Below, piece by piece: positions 17,689-25,936 of a stretch of DNA of 64,000 bases (position 1 is the first letter of the stretch; each line of letters opens with the position of its first letter). The position numbers were made by a program, and so were the translations under genes. This DNA is from Eubacterium sp. 14-2 (lineage in GTDB: Bacteria > Bacillota > Clostridia > Lachnospirales > Lachnospiraceae), in NCBI RefSeq assembly GCF_000403845.2, contig NZ_KE159568.1:773163-837162 (forward strand), in the 5' to 3' direction. The notes beneath the pieces were generated by a model. The model was not told the DNA's origin, did no database searches, and saw only the letters and a list, made by a program, of their open reading frames with translations.

Positions 17689-17728
17689 TAGGAATGTATA
17701 CTTACGTTACAGGAAAGGAGGTATTGAT

Positions 17729-17905
17729 ATGGATATTGCTTCTTTATCAACTTCCCTCAGCATGGCCAACGTACAGAATGACTTTGGCGTTCTCATGCTG
17801 AGCAAACAGCTTGACACCGTAGAGGATATGGGAGACTCCATGATTAAACTCATGGAACAGTCTGTAAATCCCCATCTGGGAGGAAATATTGACATTTCCC
17901 TTTAA
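17729..17905 (+). CDS. YjfB-family small protein (putative motility-associated)
   Basis: A 58-residue protein with the YjfB pattern: an Ile/Ser/Leu-rich start (MDIASLSTSLSMANVQNDFG), then VLMLSKQLDTVEDMGDSMIKLMEQSVNPHLGGNIDI. B. subtilis YjfB is under the flagellar sigma factor and its role is unknown. The start has AGGAAAGGAGG seven bases upstream. It is the only plus-strand gene in the first 22 kb and has its own promoter and terminator. No flagellar genes are in the window. Confidence 0.8.
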   Translation: MDIASLSTSLSMANVQNDFGVLMLSKQLDTVEDMGDSMIKLMEQSVNPHLGGNIDISL

Positions 17906-17926
17906 ATCTGCCGCTGTCATATTTTT

Positions 17927-17966
17927 ATGAGCAGATTCTTTCTTAGTTTGTGAAGAATCTGCTCAT
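17927..17966. terminator. Bidirectional terminator after the YjfB-like gene
   Basis: A perfect 14-base inverted repeat (ATGAGCAGATTCTT / AAGAATCTGCTCAT) around a 12-base loop, followed by TTTTATC on the plus side. It lies between convergent genes and can serve both. Confidence 0.85.
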
Positions 17967-18015
17967 TTTATCATACCTGTCTGAAATCGCAAAACATATG
18001 CTTCCCAAATCTTCC

Positions 18016-18978
18016 TTACATCCGCTCCAGCCAGAGGGAAAATCCCATAAAGGCGAAAGCCAGGGCCATGCCAGACACCAGCGAAACTGTAACCATCCTC
18101 TCTTTCGTCCCCTGAGAAAACATCTGCTTCACATGATCCCATCTGTGATTGATTTTACAGATGGCAATATAAACGCCCACAGCGCCGCAGGTTGTGCCGA
18201 TGGCAATAACTCCCCAGACCGCAATTCCCATCAGAAACAGAAACAGCTCCGCGCCTTCCATATTTGCGGCAAAACCGCCCTGCGGAATCTGGGTCATCTG
18301 ATCCACGCCGGCGGCCTGATACAGCATGGGCAGCAGCCAGGACATCAGAACACCGGTGGCATTTAAGGTAAAATGAGCAATCATGGAACTGAAAATACTG
18401 CCGGTGGCCTCCACCAGAAAAGCCAGGTACACTCCAAGGGCAAATGCATAGACAAACTGGTTCAGATTCATATGCATACATCCGAAGAGGAAAGCACTCA
18501 GCAGAATTGCCGGCAGCATTCTGCTTTTTCTGTATGTCTGAAATATCAGGCCCCGGAACATAAATTCCTCCACACAGGCAGGCACCAGGGCCACACAGAT
18601 CAGGTTCAGTGTCAGCGACTGGCCCTCCATTATCATCTCCGCCACCGACGCGCTTCCGCCTGTGGAAAACAGCATGGAAATGGCATTCAGCACCACTACC
18701 AGCGGATACATCAGATATGTGCACACCACTACCAGAACAATGGTTGCAAAATTTATTTTCCGGTATGGAACCAGCTGTCGTATCTTTATTTTCTTCAGCT
18801 TACAGTAAAGAAAACAGGGCACAAATACCAGAGACTGAGACAGCAGTATGGATACATATACCGACATCCCCCTGAGAGCCGGTACCAGAGCTGTCAGGGT
18901 GGAAAATCCCAGACTTACACTCAGATAAATTACCACCACGACCAGAAACAGCCGGTTTACGCTTTTGTTTTCAGACAT
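18016..18978 (-). CDS. CPBP-family intramembrane metalloprotease
   Basis: Membrane protein (320 aa) with about eight helices and the CPBP/Abi motifs: EEFMFRG near residue 137 (the EExxxR motif), FGCMHMN near 165, and HFTLNATG near 202. The family includes CAAX-type proteases and bacteriocin self-immunity proteins; the substrate here is not known. The start has AGGAGGATACCAT and overlaps the cvfB stop by 22 bases, so the two are probably co-expressed with the thioesterase upstream. Confidence 0.9.
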   Translation of the reverse strand: MSENKSVNRLFLVVVVIYLSVSLGFSTLTALVPALRGMSVYVSILLSQSLVFVPCFLYCKLKKIKIRQLVPYRKINFATIVLVVVCTYLMYPLVVVLNAISMLFSTGGSASVAEMIMEGQSLTLNLICVALVPACVEEFMFRGLIFQTYRKSRMLPAILLSAFLFGCMHMNLNQFVYAFALGVYLAFLVEATGSIFSSMIAHFTLNATGVLMSWLLPMLYQAAGVDQMTQIPQGGFAANMEGAELFLFLMGIAVWGVIAIGTTCGAVGVYIAICKINHRWDHVKQMFSQGTKERMVTVSLVSGMALAFAFMGFSLWLERM

Positions 18979-19826
18979 ATGGTATCCTCCTGTACTTTAC
19001 GAATGCTCTTATCTGTGATTTCAATTTTTCTTTCTTTATACAAATGGCCTGCTGCACGTTTAAAAGCATTTTTGCTCATTTTCGTTTCCCGCATAATGAT
19101 TTCCGGAGAAGCCTTGTCATTAAAAGGCAGCACACCCCCGTATTCTTCCAGAATCTCCATGATCCGCACTGCATCCTGATTCATCTGCACATACGCCTTC
19201 TCCCGCAGGGTCAGATCCAGTTTCCCATCAGGTTTCACCCCTGTAACCCTGGCTTCCACACAGTCGCCAATCCGCAGGAAGCTGTGGTCCTCATGACGGG
19301 GAATCAGCGCTGAATAACGGTCATCCACCGCGAGAAAGGCTCCGAAATTACCGCTGAATTCATACACCCGGCCCTGTACCATATCGCCGATTCGATAAGG
19401 CGAATCCGTTCTCAGCATTTCATAGAGGTCCCGCATACTTGCACAGAGGCGGCTGCTTTTATCCAGATAAAGCCTCACCAGAATTTCATCATTTTCCCGG
19501 ACCTTTACCATCTGCTCCTTATAGGGAAGAAATAAATCCTTCTCCAGTCCCCAGTCCAGAAATGCGCCTATCTTCTGGACAGATACCACTTTAAGAGCCT
19601 GAACCTCTCCCATTTTCAGCCGGGGTTCCTGGGTAGTGGAAATCATCCGGTCTTTGGAATCCCGGTATACAAATACCTCCACTTTGTCTCCGGGTCCCGC
19701 ATCCCTGGGCACCTGCTTTGCCGGAAGCAGGACTTTTCTCTCATCTTCCATTTTCTCTGCCAGATATACGCCGAATTCCACTGTTTTTACTATAACAAGC
19801 TCCTGTTTCTCTCCTAACCGTATCAT
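18957..19826 (-). CDS. cvfB: CvfB-family S1 RNA-binding protein
   Basis: The protein (289 aa) has several S1-like OB folds, with GAFLDWGLEKDLFLPYKEQ near 85-105 and GNFGAFLAVDDRYSALIP near 155-175, and a C-terminal winged helix (about 215-280) with MSKNAFKRAAGHLYKE. This matches CvfB/YitL, an RNA-binding regulator of virulence genes in staphylococci and pneumococci. The RNA targets here are unknown. Its start overlaps the thioesterase stop by four bases. Confidence 0.9.
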   Translation of the reverse strand: MIRLGEKQELVIVKTVEFGVYLAEKMEDERKVLLPAKQVPRDAGPGDKVEVFVYRDSKDRMISTTQEPRLKMGEVQALKVVSVQKIGAFLDWGLEKDLFLPYKEQMVKVRENDEILVRLYLDKSSRLCASMRDLYEMLRTDSPYRIGDMVQGRVYEFSGNFGAFLAVDDRYSALIPRHEDHSFLRIGDCVEARVTGVKPDGKLDLTLREKAYVQMNQDAVRIMEILEEYGGVLPFNDKASPEIIMRETKMSKNAFKRAAGHLYKERKIEITDKSIRKVQEDTICLKTKA

Positions 19827-20533
19827 GTACGTTCCTCCAATTCTACAACTGCATAGGGCTTTCCCTGCTCATCTGCCAGATTTACCACTGTTTTCCCCGG
19901 TTCTTCTGCAGTAAAGGGATGTATGATATCTCCATATACTGCCGCTTTCCGGTATTCTGTCCGCATTTTCCCGATTTTAAATCCCTGGGGCAGGTATTCC
20001 TGCGCCATGCTGACATACTTCCCGTTATTCACATGGCGGTTTGTATCAATATGATATTTGTGTACCGGAAATGTTTCATGCATCTCCATCTGTTCCGGCA
20101 GCTGAATTTTCCTGGAATTATATTCCATGGGGAATTTCGGTGAAAATTCATATGCTTCCAGCATTTCAGGCAGAATTTTTGCAGGCCTTCCCTTTTCCAC
20201 ATCCAGCAATACCCACACGGAATTGGCATAAGCCGCAATTTCTCCTTTCCTGTCTTTCATGGTAAAATTCCGATAGCCGAGAAACCCTTTAAAGTCATAG
20301 GGCCATGTACTGACCGTGATACCTTCTCCATAAACGGGATAACGACTGATTTCCACCTGCCAGCAGGATAATACCCAGGCCAGCTTCCGTTTCATCAGAA
20401 ACTCCAGTCCAACGCCCAGTTCCTCTGAATGAAAAGAACTGCAGTCCTGAAAATAATCCAGTACGGCATTTAATGTAATATAACCTTCACTGTCCACTTC
20501 ACTGTAGCGGACCCTGCTTTCAAAACTATACAT
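19823..20533 (-). CDS. Acyl-ACP thioesterase
   Basis: A 236-residue double hot-dog protein of the FatA/FatB-type bacterial thioesterase family. N-terminal hot-dog: RVRYSEVDSEGYITLNAVLDYFQD, close to residues 6-29. Second half: the conserved DTNRHVNNGKYV near 157, containing the Asp, Asn and His of the active site. It releases free fatty acids from acyl-ACP. I start at the ATG with AGGAGGAAACC upstream, 17 codons into the longest frame. First gene of a cotranscribed trio with cvfB and the CPBP protease. Confidence 0.9.
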   Translation of the reverse strand: MYSFESRVRYSEVDSEGYITLNAVLDYFQDCSSFHSEELGVGLEFLMKRKLAWVLSCWQVEISRYPVYGEGITVSTWPYDFKGFLGYRNFTMKDRKGEIAAYANSVWVLLDVEKGRPAKILPEMLEAYEFSPKFPMEYNSRKIQLPEQMEMHETFPVHKYHIDTNRHVNNGKYVSMAQEYLPQGFKIGKMRTEYRKAAVYGDIIHPFTAEEPGKTVVNLADEQGKPYAVVELEERT

Positions 20534-20601
20534 GGTTTCCTCCTGTAACAGCAAAGAGTATGTTCTCTGATATGAGCTGTACATTTTAAGTGCGATAAGA
20601 G

Positions 20602-20668
20602 TTTTTTTTCTTACAGGAAAATATTTTCATACGTTAGCGTGATCAGATCCTGCCTGTAAGATAAAAAA
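20602..20668. repeat. Dispersed palindromic repeat, copy C
   Basis: Copy C: TTTTTTTCTTACAGG, then CATACGTTAGCGTGATC, then CCTGTAAGATAAAAAA. The outer arms TCTTACAGG (20609-20617) and CCTGTAAGA (20653-20661) are perfect complements that differ in sequence from copies B and E, so pairing is kept while bases change. It abuts the tRNA terminator. Confidence 0.8.
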
Positions 20669-20690
20669 CCCATCACATCTGTGATGGGTT
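20667..20690 (-). terminator. Terminator of the tRNA-Gln transcript
   Basis: AACCCATCAC and GTGATGGGTT pair around four bases; on the minus strand TTTTATC follows. It starts six bases past the tRNA 3' end. Confidence 0.85.
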
Positions 20691-20695
20691 TCAGA

Positions 20696-20767
20696 CTGGC
20701 CCACAAGGATTCGAACCTTGAAATGACGGAGTCAGAGTCCGTTGCCTTACCGTTTGGCGATGGGCCA
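20696..20767 (-). tRNA. tRNA-Gln (anticodon CUG)
   Basis: The minus strand folds as a cloverleaf: acceptor arms TGGCCCA and TGGGCCA, D arm with AAACGGTAAGG, anticodon stem ACGGA/TCCGT with loop CTCTGAC giving anticodon CUG, and T arm AAGG-TTCGAAT-CCTT. The discriminator base is G and CCA is not encoded. It has its own consensus promoter and terminator. It reads CAG glutamine codons. Confidence 0.95.
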
Positions 20768-20786
20768 TTGTTTTTCAACAAGATGT

Positions 20787-20815
20787 ATTATATACGAGTT
20801 CCGGCAGAATTGCAA
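20787..20815 (-). promoter_or_regulatory. Promoter of tRNA-Gln
   Basis: TTGCAA at 20810-20815, a 17-base spacer and TATAAT at 20787-20792 on the minus strand, 20 bases before the tRNA 5' end. Confidence 0.85.
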
Positions 20816-20823
20816 GTACTTTT

Positions 20824-21468
20824 TTAAAAAATTTTTATTTTTCCGTCAATTAATGCAAATTCCACGGAATCTCCCACCTGAATCCCTGATTTTCCGCTGG
20901 TTCCCTCTGTGATTTCCTGCCGGAGAAATTCCAGTTTTTCCAGGGGCACCATAACTTCCGTTGTAACTTTATCTGTATAACGGGTATCCATGGAGGTAAT
21001 CTCATTCTGTGCCAGAATATACTGAATCTTTCCAATATCCGTATAATCACTGTCAATGGTAAGGGGTCTTCCCTGTATTTTTTCAATCACAACACTGTTG
21101 CGCAGCCCCTCCTGTACGGCTTTCTGATAGGCCCGCACCAGTCCTCCGGTTCCCAGGAGGGTTCCGCCGAAATACCTGGTTACCACCACCACCAGATTAT
21201 GAATCTCTTCTTTAAGAAGCACATCCAGCATGGGGCGTCCTGCGGTTCCGCCCGGTTCTCCGTCATCGCTGCACCGCTGAAGGTTCTGACTGCTCCCGGC
21301 CACAAAAGCATAACAGTTGTGGCGGGCGTCCCAATACTGCTTTTTCATTTTTCCGATAAACGCAAGGGCTTCTTCTTCTGTGTTAATGGGTTCCAGATTT
21401 GCAATGAAACGTGATTTTTTCTCCACAATTTCCCCGGTTCCGCCCTGATATAATATTTTTACAGACAT
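20824..21468 (-). CDS. YigZ/IMPACT-family protein
   Basis: A 214-residue protein. The UPF0029 N-terminal domain has KKSRFIANLEPI near 17-28, CSDDGEPGGTAGRPML near 66-81, and VVVVTRYFGGTLLGTGGLVRAY near 93-114; a DUF1949 domain covers the C-terminus. The yeast relative Yih1 controls translation stress kinase Gcn2; the bacterial role is unsettled and proline dipeptidase or translation roles have been proposed. The start has AAAGGTGG upstream. It follows the alcohol dehydrogenase with a stem-loop between them. Confidence 0.92.
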   Translation of the reverse strand: MSVKILYQGGTGEIVEKKSRFIANLEPINTEEEALAFIGKMKKQYWDARHNCYAFVAGSSQNLQRCSDDGEPGGTAGRPMLDVLLKEEIHNLVVVVTRYFGGTLLGTGGLVRAYQKAVQEGLRNSVVIEKIQGRPLTIDSDYTDIGKIQYILAQNEITSMDTRYTDKVTTEVMVPLEKLEFLRQEITEGTSGKSGIQVGDSVEFALIDGKIKIF

Positions 21469-21485
21469 AATCCACCTTTTTCAGG

Positions 21486-21525
21486 AAACCGGGAACAGCG
21501 CCCTTAAGCGGCAAATTCCCGGTTT
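21486..21525. other. Stem-loop between the alcohol dehydrogenase gene and yigZ
   Basis: Perfect ten-base arms, AAACCGGGAA and TTCCCGGTTT, around a 20-base loop. No T-run follows on either strand, so a classical intrinsic terminator is not shown; it could be an mRNA 3'-end stabiliser. Confidence 0.55.
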
Positions 21526-21544
21526 GCTTTAAAAAATATAATGT

Positions 21545-22726
21545 TTAGAAATCAACTTCTGTTCCATAATATGTACAGGTAAACAGTTTTTCCATGGTAG
21601 CCGGATCTATTTCTCTTGGATTGGAGCCGGTACATGCATCGCCTACTGCCCGTTCTGCAATGCCGGAAACTTTTTCTTTAAATTCGTCTTCGTTGATTCC
21701 GAATTCTTTCAGAGTCTTCGGAATGTTGAGACATACGTTAAAGCTGTCAATTTTTGCACAGAGGCTGTTAATCAGAGCTTTCTCAGAAGTTCCTTCCAGT
21801 CCCATTCTGCGGGCGATTTCAGCGTAACGTTTTGCTGCCACAGGATCTTTTGCATTGAATTTAATTACATAAGGCAGATAAATGGCATTTGCACATCCGT
21901 GGGGAATATGTCCGGTGGAGAATGCAGCCCCTGTCTTATGAGCCATGGAATGTACGATTCCCAGAAGAGCATTGGAAAATGCCATGCCAGCCAGACACTG
22001 TGCGTAATGCATCTGCTCTCTTGCAGCCATATTGCAGTTATAGGAAGCCGGAAGATAATCCAGAACCATTTCGATTGCCTGCAGTGCAAGAGGATCTGTA
22101 AAGGAGCAGTTCATTGTGGAAACATAAGCCTCAATGGCATGGGTCAGGGCGTCCATACCGGTGTAAGCAACCTGCTTCGGCGGAAGTCCTGCCACCAGAT
22201 CCGGATCCACAATTGCAACATCCGGTGTAATGTTAAAGTCAGCCAGCGGATATTTTACGCCTGTCTGATAATTGGTGATAACAGAAAAAGCTGTAACCTC
22301 CGTTGCAGTTCCTGAAGTTGTGGGAATTGCACAGAATTTTGCTTTCTGTCTCAGTTCCGGGAAGTTAAAGGGGATACACAGATCTTCAAATGTGGTATCC
22401 GGATATTCATAAAATGCCCACATTGCCTTGGCTGCATCAATGGGTGAACCCCCGCCCATGGAAACAATCCAGTCCGGCTCGAAACTGCGCATGGCCTCTG
22501 CACCCTTCATTACCGTTTCCACAGAAGGATCCGGCTCTACGCCTTCAAAAAGCTCCACTTCCATGCCTGCCTCTTTCAGATAGCCCACTGCCTTGTCCAG
22601 AAAGCCCTGACGTTTCATGGAACCTCCGCCCACTACAAGGATTGCTTTCTTTCCTTTCAGGTTCTTAAGTTCCTCCAGACATCCCGGTCCGTGATAAACA
22701 TCCCTTGGTAACGTAAATCTTGCCAT
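21545..22726 (-). CDS. Iron-containing alcohol dehydrogenase
   Basis: Group III alcohol dehydrogenase (393 aa). The nucleotide-binding segment is SMGGGSPIDAAKAMW near 88-102. Metal ligands are visible as Asp and His in YTGMDALTHAIEAYVS near 190-205 and in GIVHSMAHKTGAAFSTGHIPHG near 255-276. It interconverts aldehydes or ketones and alcohols with NAD(P)H, probably as a fermentative electron sink; the physiological substrate (ethanol, butanol or another) cannot be told from sequence. It is divergent from the PBP gene and appears to be transcribed alone. Confidence 0.92.
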   Translation of the reverse strand: MARFTLPRDVYHGPGCLEELKNLKGKKAILVVGGGSMKRQGFLDKAVGYLKEAGMEVELFEGVEPDPSVETVMKGAEAMRSFEPDWIVSMGGGSPIDAAKAMWAFYEYPDTTFEDLCIPFNFPELRQKAKFCAIPTTSGTATEVTAFSVITNYQTGVKYPLADFNITPDVAIVDPDLVAGLPPKQVAYTGMDALTHAIEAYVSTMNCSFTDPLALQAIEMVLDYLPASYNCNMAAREQMHYAQCLAGMAFSNALLGIVHSMAHKTGAAFSTGHIPHGCANAIYLPYVIKFNAKDPVAAKRYAEIARRMGLEGTSEKALINSLCAKIDSFNVCLNIPKTLKEFGINEDEFKEKVSGIAERAVGDACTGSNPREIDPATMEKLFTCTYYGTEVDF

Positions 22727-22817
22727 AGTATTCTTCTCCTTTTCTTATTTTTATGCAGCAGTCCTGTCCCATAGAGACAACCCACTGCGCCTTATTTACA
22801 TTTTACGATATTTTTGC

Positions 22818-22846
22818 TTTATTTACCAGTCCTTTTTTGTTATAAT
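22818..22846 (+). promoter_or_regulatory. Promoter of the class A PBP gene
   Basis: TATAAT at 22841-22846 with TTTATT 17 bases upstream (22818-22823), 54 bases before the start codon. The -35 is weak. Confidence 0.6.
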
Positions 22847-22900
22847 ACTGTGATAAATCAATAACTTATACTATTGACCTGATTTAAGGAGGCTTACTAT

Positions 22901-25627
22901 ATGAACTATGGAAAGAAAGGCGTATCGCGGAAGGAAAAACAGATTACTTCCACTTCAACACTGGTACGCAAAAAATTTTCAGTCATTTTCTTTAAAACAC
23001 TGCTTATCTGCTTTCTGGCCGCAGTCGTAGTGGGCGGCTGCGCAGGTATCGGTATTTTCAAAGGTATTATTGATTCGGCTCCCGACATCTCCGATATTGA
23101 TCCCACGCCTACCGGCTATCTGTCCGTGGTACTGGACAATCAGGGCAGGCAGACCGCCAAACTGGTGGCTTCGGGCTCTAACCGGGTCTATGTCACCCTG
23201 GATGAAATTCCCAAAGACTTGCAGCATGCCTTTGTGGCCATTGAGGACGAGCGGTTCTATGAACACAACGGCATTGACCTGAAAGGTATTATCCGTGCAG
23301 GCTTCAAGGGCATCAGTAATGGATTTCATTTCAACCAGGGGGCCAGCACCATCACCCAGCAGCTTCTGAAAAACAATGTATTCGAAGGCTGGACCAACCA
23401 GTCGGGCATTGAAAAAATTAAACGGAAAATACAGGAGCAGTACCTTGCCATAGAGCTGAGCAAAATCAAATCCAAAGACTGGGTTCTGGAAAATTATCTG
23501 AACACCATCAACCTTGGACAGAATACCCTGGGGGTCCAGTCTGCTTCCCGCCGCTATTTTGGAAAAGACGTTTCTGAACTGACCCTGTCCGAGGGAGCGG
23601 TAATTGCAGGCATCACAAAGAATCCTTCTGCCTATAATCCCGTCAGCCATCCGGAAGAAAATAAAAAGCGCCGGAAACAGGTGCTGAAAAACATGCGGGA
23701 TCAGAACTACATTTCGGACGAGCAGTACGAAGAAGCTCTGAAAGATGACGTTTACTCCCGGATTCAGCAGGTAAATATCGAATATGCAGAGGAAAATCCC
23801 AATTCCTATTTTGTGGACGCGGTCATTGACCAGGTGGTACAGGACCTGGTGGAAAAGAAAGCATACACCGACACTCAGGCTTACAAAGCCATTTACAACA
23901 GCGGTCTTACCATTGAATCCACCCAGGACATGGACATTCAGCAGGTATGCGATGAGGAAGTGAATAATCCGGATAATTACTCCACCGCCGCAAAATACTC
24001 CTTTTCCTATCGGCTCACCGTGGAAAAAAGGGACGGCACCATGAAAAATTACAGCGACCAGACCATGATTTCCCACTACAACGCTTCTTCTTCGGACTAT
24101 TCTCTGAATTTTTCCAGTCAGGAGGAAGCCCAGGCCGCCATTGACGCCTACAAAGCTGAAATTATGGAACCGGGAGACACCATTCCGGAGGGGGGAGAAT
24201 CTGTGGTATTCACCCTGCAGCCCCAGGCCGCTGTTACCATTATAGACCAGTATACCGGAGAGGTAAAAGCCATCGTAGGCGGCCGGGGAGACAAAACCGG
24301 AAGCCGTACCCTGAACCGGGCCACCGATACCACCAGACAGCCCGGCTCCACCTTTAAAGTGCTTGCAGCTTATGCACCGGCCCTGGACACTGCCGGCATG
24401 ACCCTTGCCACCGTACAGGACGACGCGCCTTTTTCCTATTCCAACGGAACTTCCCTCCGCAATTACGATGACAGCTACCGGGGATTCACCACCATCCGTT
24501 ACGCCATCACCAAATCCATCAATGTGGTGACGGTGAAAACACTGGCCGAAATCTCTCCCCAGACCGGATATGACTACCTGAAAAATTTCGGTTTTACCAC
24601 TCTGAAAGAGGAAGACATTGTGGAATCTCTGGCTCTGGGCGGCATTACCCAGGGTGTAACCAATCTGGAACTGGCCGGAGCCTACGCCACCATTGCCGAC
24701 GGAGGAACTTATATTAAACCCAGATTTTACAACAGGATTCTGGACCACAACGGTAACGTACTGATTGACAACACCCCGGAAACCCATACGGTATTAAAAG
24801 AAAGCACAGCTTATCTGCTGACTTCTGCCATGGAAGACGTGGTCAATGTGGGAACGGGAGGCGCCGTCAACTTCGGCAATATGCCCATCGCCGGAAAAAC
24901 AGGAACCACCACCAAAAACCGGGACGCACTCTTTGCAGGTTTTACTCCCTATTATACCTGTACCGTGTGGTGCGGCTATGACGACAACAGCCCTCAGGAA
25001 GGGGCCCTTACCGCCAATCCCAAAGCGCTCTGGAAAAATATCATGGGACGCATCCACGAAAATCTGGAATACCGGGAATTTGCCCGGCCGGAAGGCATTG
25101 TAACCGCCGATGTGTGCAAAAAATCCGGAAAACTGGCTGTAGAAGGCCTGTGTGACGCAGATCCCAGGGGCAGTATGGTGGAGACAGAGCTTTTTGCCGC
25201 CGGAACCGTCCCCAACGAATACTGCGACCATCATGTAAGCGCCACGGTCTGTTCAGCCTCCGGAATGCTTGCAAACGAATTCTGTCCGGAAGAAAACCGA
25301 CAGAGCGGTATCTATATCGTAGACGGTTCCCCGGATACGGACGACGGGCCTTACCTGCTGTCTGATTCTCTCAGCCAGGAAAATTACTGCACGGTCCACA
25401 CCGCCATCTCTGTCATACCGGAAATACCGGAAGTCAGCCTTCCCACTGACAATAATAAAAAGCCTGATAAAAATGACAAAAACAAGAACGACAAAGACAT
25501 GAACGAGACCGATAAGAATGACAAAGAACCGGAGAAACCGAAAGAACCGGAGGAGCCGGAAGAACCGGAAAATGACACCGGAGAGCCGGAAGAACCGGAA
25601 AACGGCACCGGGGAAAACGCACCCTGA
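22901..25627 (+). CDS. Class A penicillin-binding protein (PBP1A type)
   Basis: Bifunctional peptidoglycan synthase (908 aa): a cytoplasmic start, a membrane helix near residues 28-52, then a GT51 glycosyltransferase with EDERFYEHNGID near 113 and GASTITQQLLKN near 146. The transpeptidase follows, with SxxK in GSTFK near 481, SxN in SIN near 537 and KTG in AGKTGTT near 665. A repetitive tail (about 855-908) rich in Lys/Asp then Pro/Glu, as in KPKEPEEPEEPE, extends outside the cell. The start has AAGGAGG eight bases upstream. It is the first plus-strand gene after a long minus run. Confidence 0.95.
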   Translation: MNYGKKGVSRKEKQITSTSTLVRKKFSVIFFKTLLICFLAAVVVGGCAGIGIFKGIIDSAPDISDIDPTPTGYLSVVLDNQGRQTAKLVASGSNRVYVTLDEIPKDLQHAFVAIEDERFYEHNGIDLKGIIRAGFKGISNGFHFNQGASTITQQLLKNNVFEGWTNQSGIEKIKRKIQEQYLAIELSKIKSKDWVLENYLNTINLGQNTLGVQSASRRYFGKDVSELTLSEGAVIAGITKNPSAYNPVSHPEENKKRRKQVLKNMRDQNYISDEQYEEALKDDVYSRIQQVNIEYAEENPNSYFVDAVIDQVVQDLVEKKAYTDTQAYKAIYNSGLTIESTQDMDIQQVCDEEVNNPDNYSTAAKYSFSYRLTVEKRDGTMKNYSDQTMISHYNASSSDYSLNFSSQEEAQAAIDAYKAEIMEPGDTIPEGGESVVFTLQPQAAVTIIDQYTGEVKAIVGGRGDKTGSRTLNRATDTTRQPGSTFKVLAAYAPALDTAGMTLATVQDDAPFSYSNGTSLRNYDDSYRGFTTIRYAITKSINVVTVKTLAEISPQTGYDYLKNFGFTTLKEEDIVESLALGGITQGVTNLELAGAYATIADGGTYIKPRFYNRILDHNGNVLIDNTPETHTVLKESTAYLLTSAMEDVVNVGTGGAVNFGNMPIAGKTGTTTKNRDALFAGFTPYYTCTVWCGYDDNSPQEGALTANPKALWKNIMGRIHENLEYREFARPEGIVTADVCKKSGKLAVEGLCDADPRGSMVETELFAAGTVPNEYCDHHVSATVCSASGMLANEFCPEENRQSGIYIVDGSPDTDDGPYLLSDSLSQENYCTVHTAISVIPEIPEVSLPTDNNKKPDKNDKNKNDKDMNETDKNDKEPEKPKEPEEPEEPENDTGEPEEPENGTGENAP

Positions 25628-25727
25628 CCCTGACAGATCAGGCAAACACGTACAGTCTGAAAATTCTGTACTGTTTCAGAAAGAACAGATTGCGTATTAC
25701 AGAACAGTTATGATATGATAAGAACAA

Positions 25728-25796
25728 AGAATCCTGCTTTGCAGGATTCTCCGCCTGCGGCGGGTCGCTTTAGCGACATATTTCTTTTCCGCCGCA
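25728..25796. other. Hairpin block downstream of the PBP gene
   Basis: The 25628-25936 intergenic stretch holds no gene. It contains AGAATCCTGC/GCAGGATTCT (25728-25750), then CTGCGGCGG/CCGCCGCAG enclosing GTCGC/GCGAC (25754-25796), repeat copy E, a third hairpin (25856-25876) and ATTGC-GAA-GCAAT (25890-25902). These could end the PBP transcript although strong T-runs are absent. Confidence 0.6.
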
Positions 25797-25809
25797 GTGT
25801 GATAATTGT

Positions 25810-25856
25810 CTTTTATTCTATAGGAAATCCAGAGGAATTTCCTATAGAATAAAAAA
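25810..25856. repeat. Dispersed palindromic repeat, copy E (minimal form)
   Basis: A perfect 18-base inverted repeat, TTTTATTCTATAGGAAAT (25811-25828) and its complement (25837-25854), around eight bases. The outer arms match copy B, but the CGTTAGCGTGA core is replaced by CCAGAGGA. It is followed directly by an AGAATGCGC hairpin, the same arrangement as copies B and D. Confidence 0.85.
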
Positions 25857-25876
25857 GAATGCGCCCGGCGCATTCT
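25856..25876. terminator. Hairpin attached to repeat copy E
   Basis: AGAATGCGC and GCGCATTCT pair around three bases. On the minus strand it is followed by TTTTTTATTC. No minus-strand gene obviously needs it here, so it may simply be part of the repeat module. Confidence 0.55.
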
Positions 25877-25936
25877 CTGCACGCACGCGAATTGCGAAGC
25901 AATTATTTATCAAATCACAGCGAGGAGGATATTACA

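Noticed and set aside
22979..24787. A 602-codon minus-strand frame inside the class A PBP gene
   Set aside because: The plus frame carries complete GT51 and transpeptidase motifs; the reverse frame has no known domain and no ribosome site.
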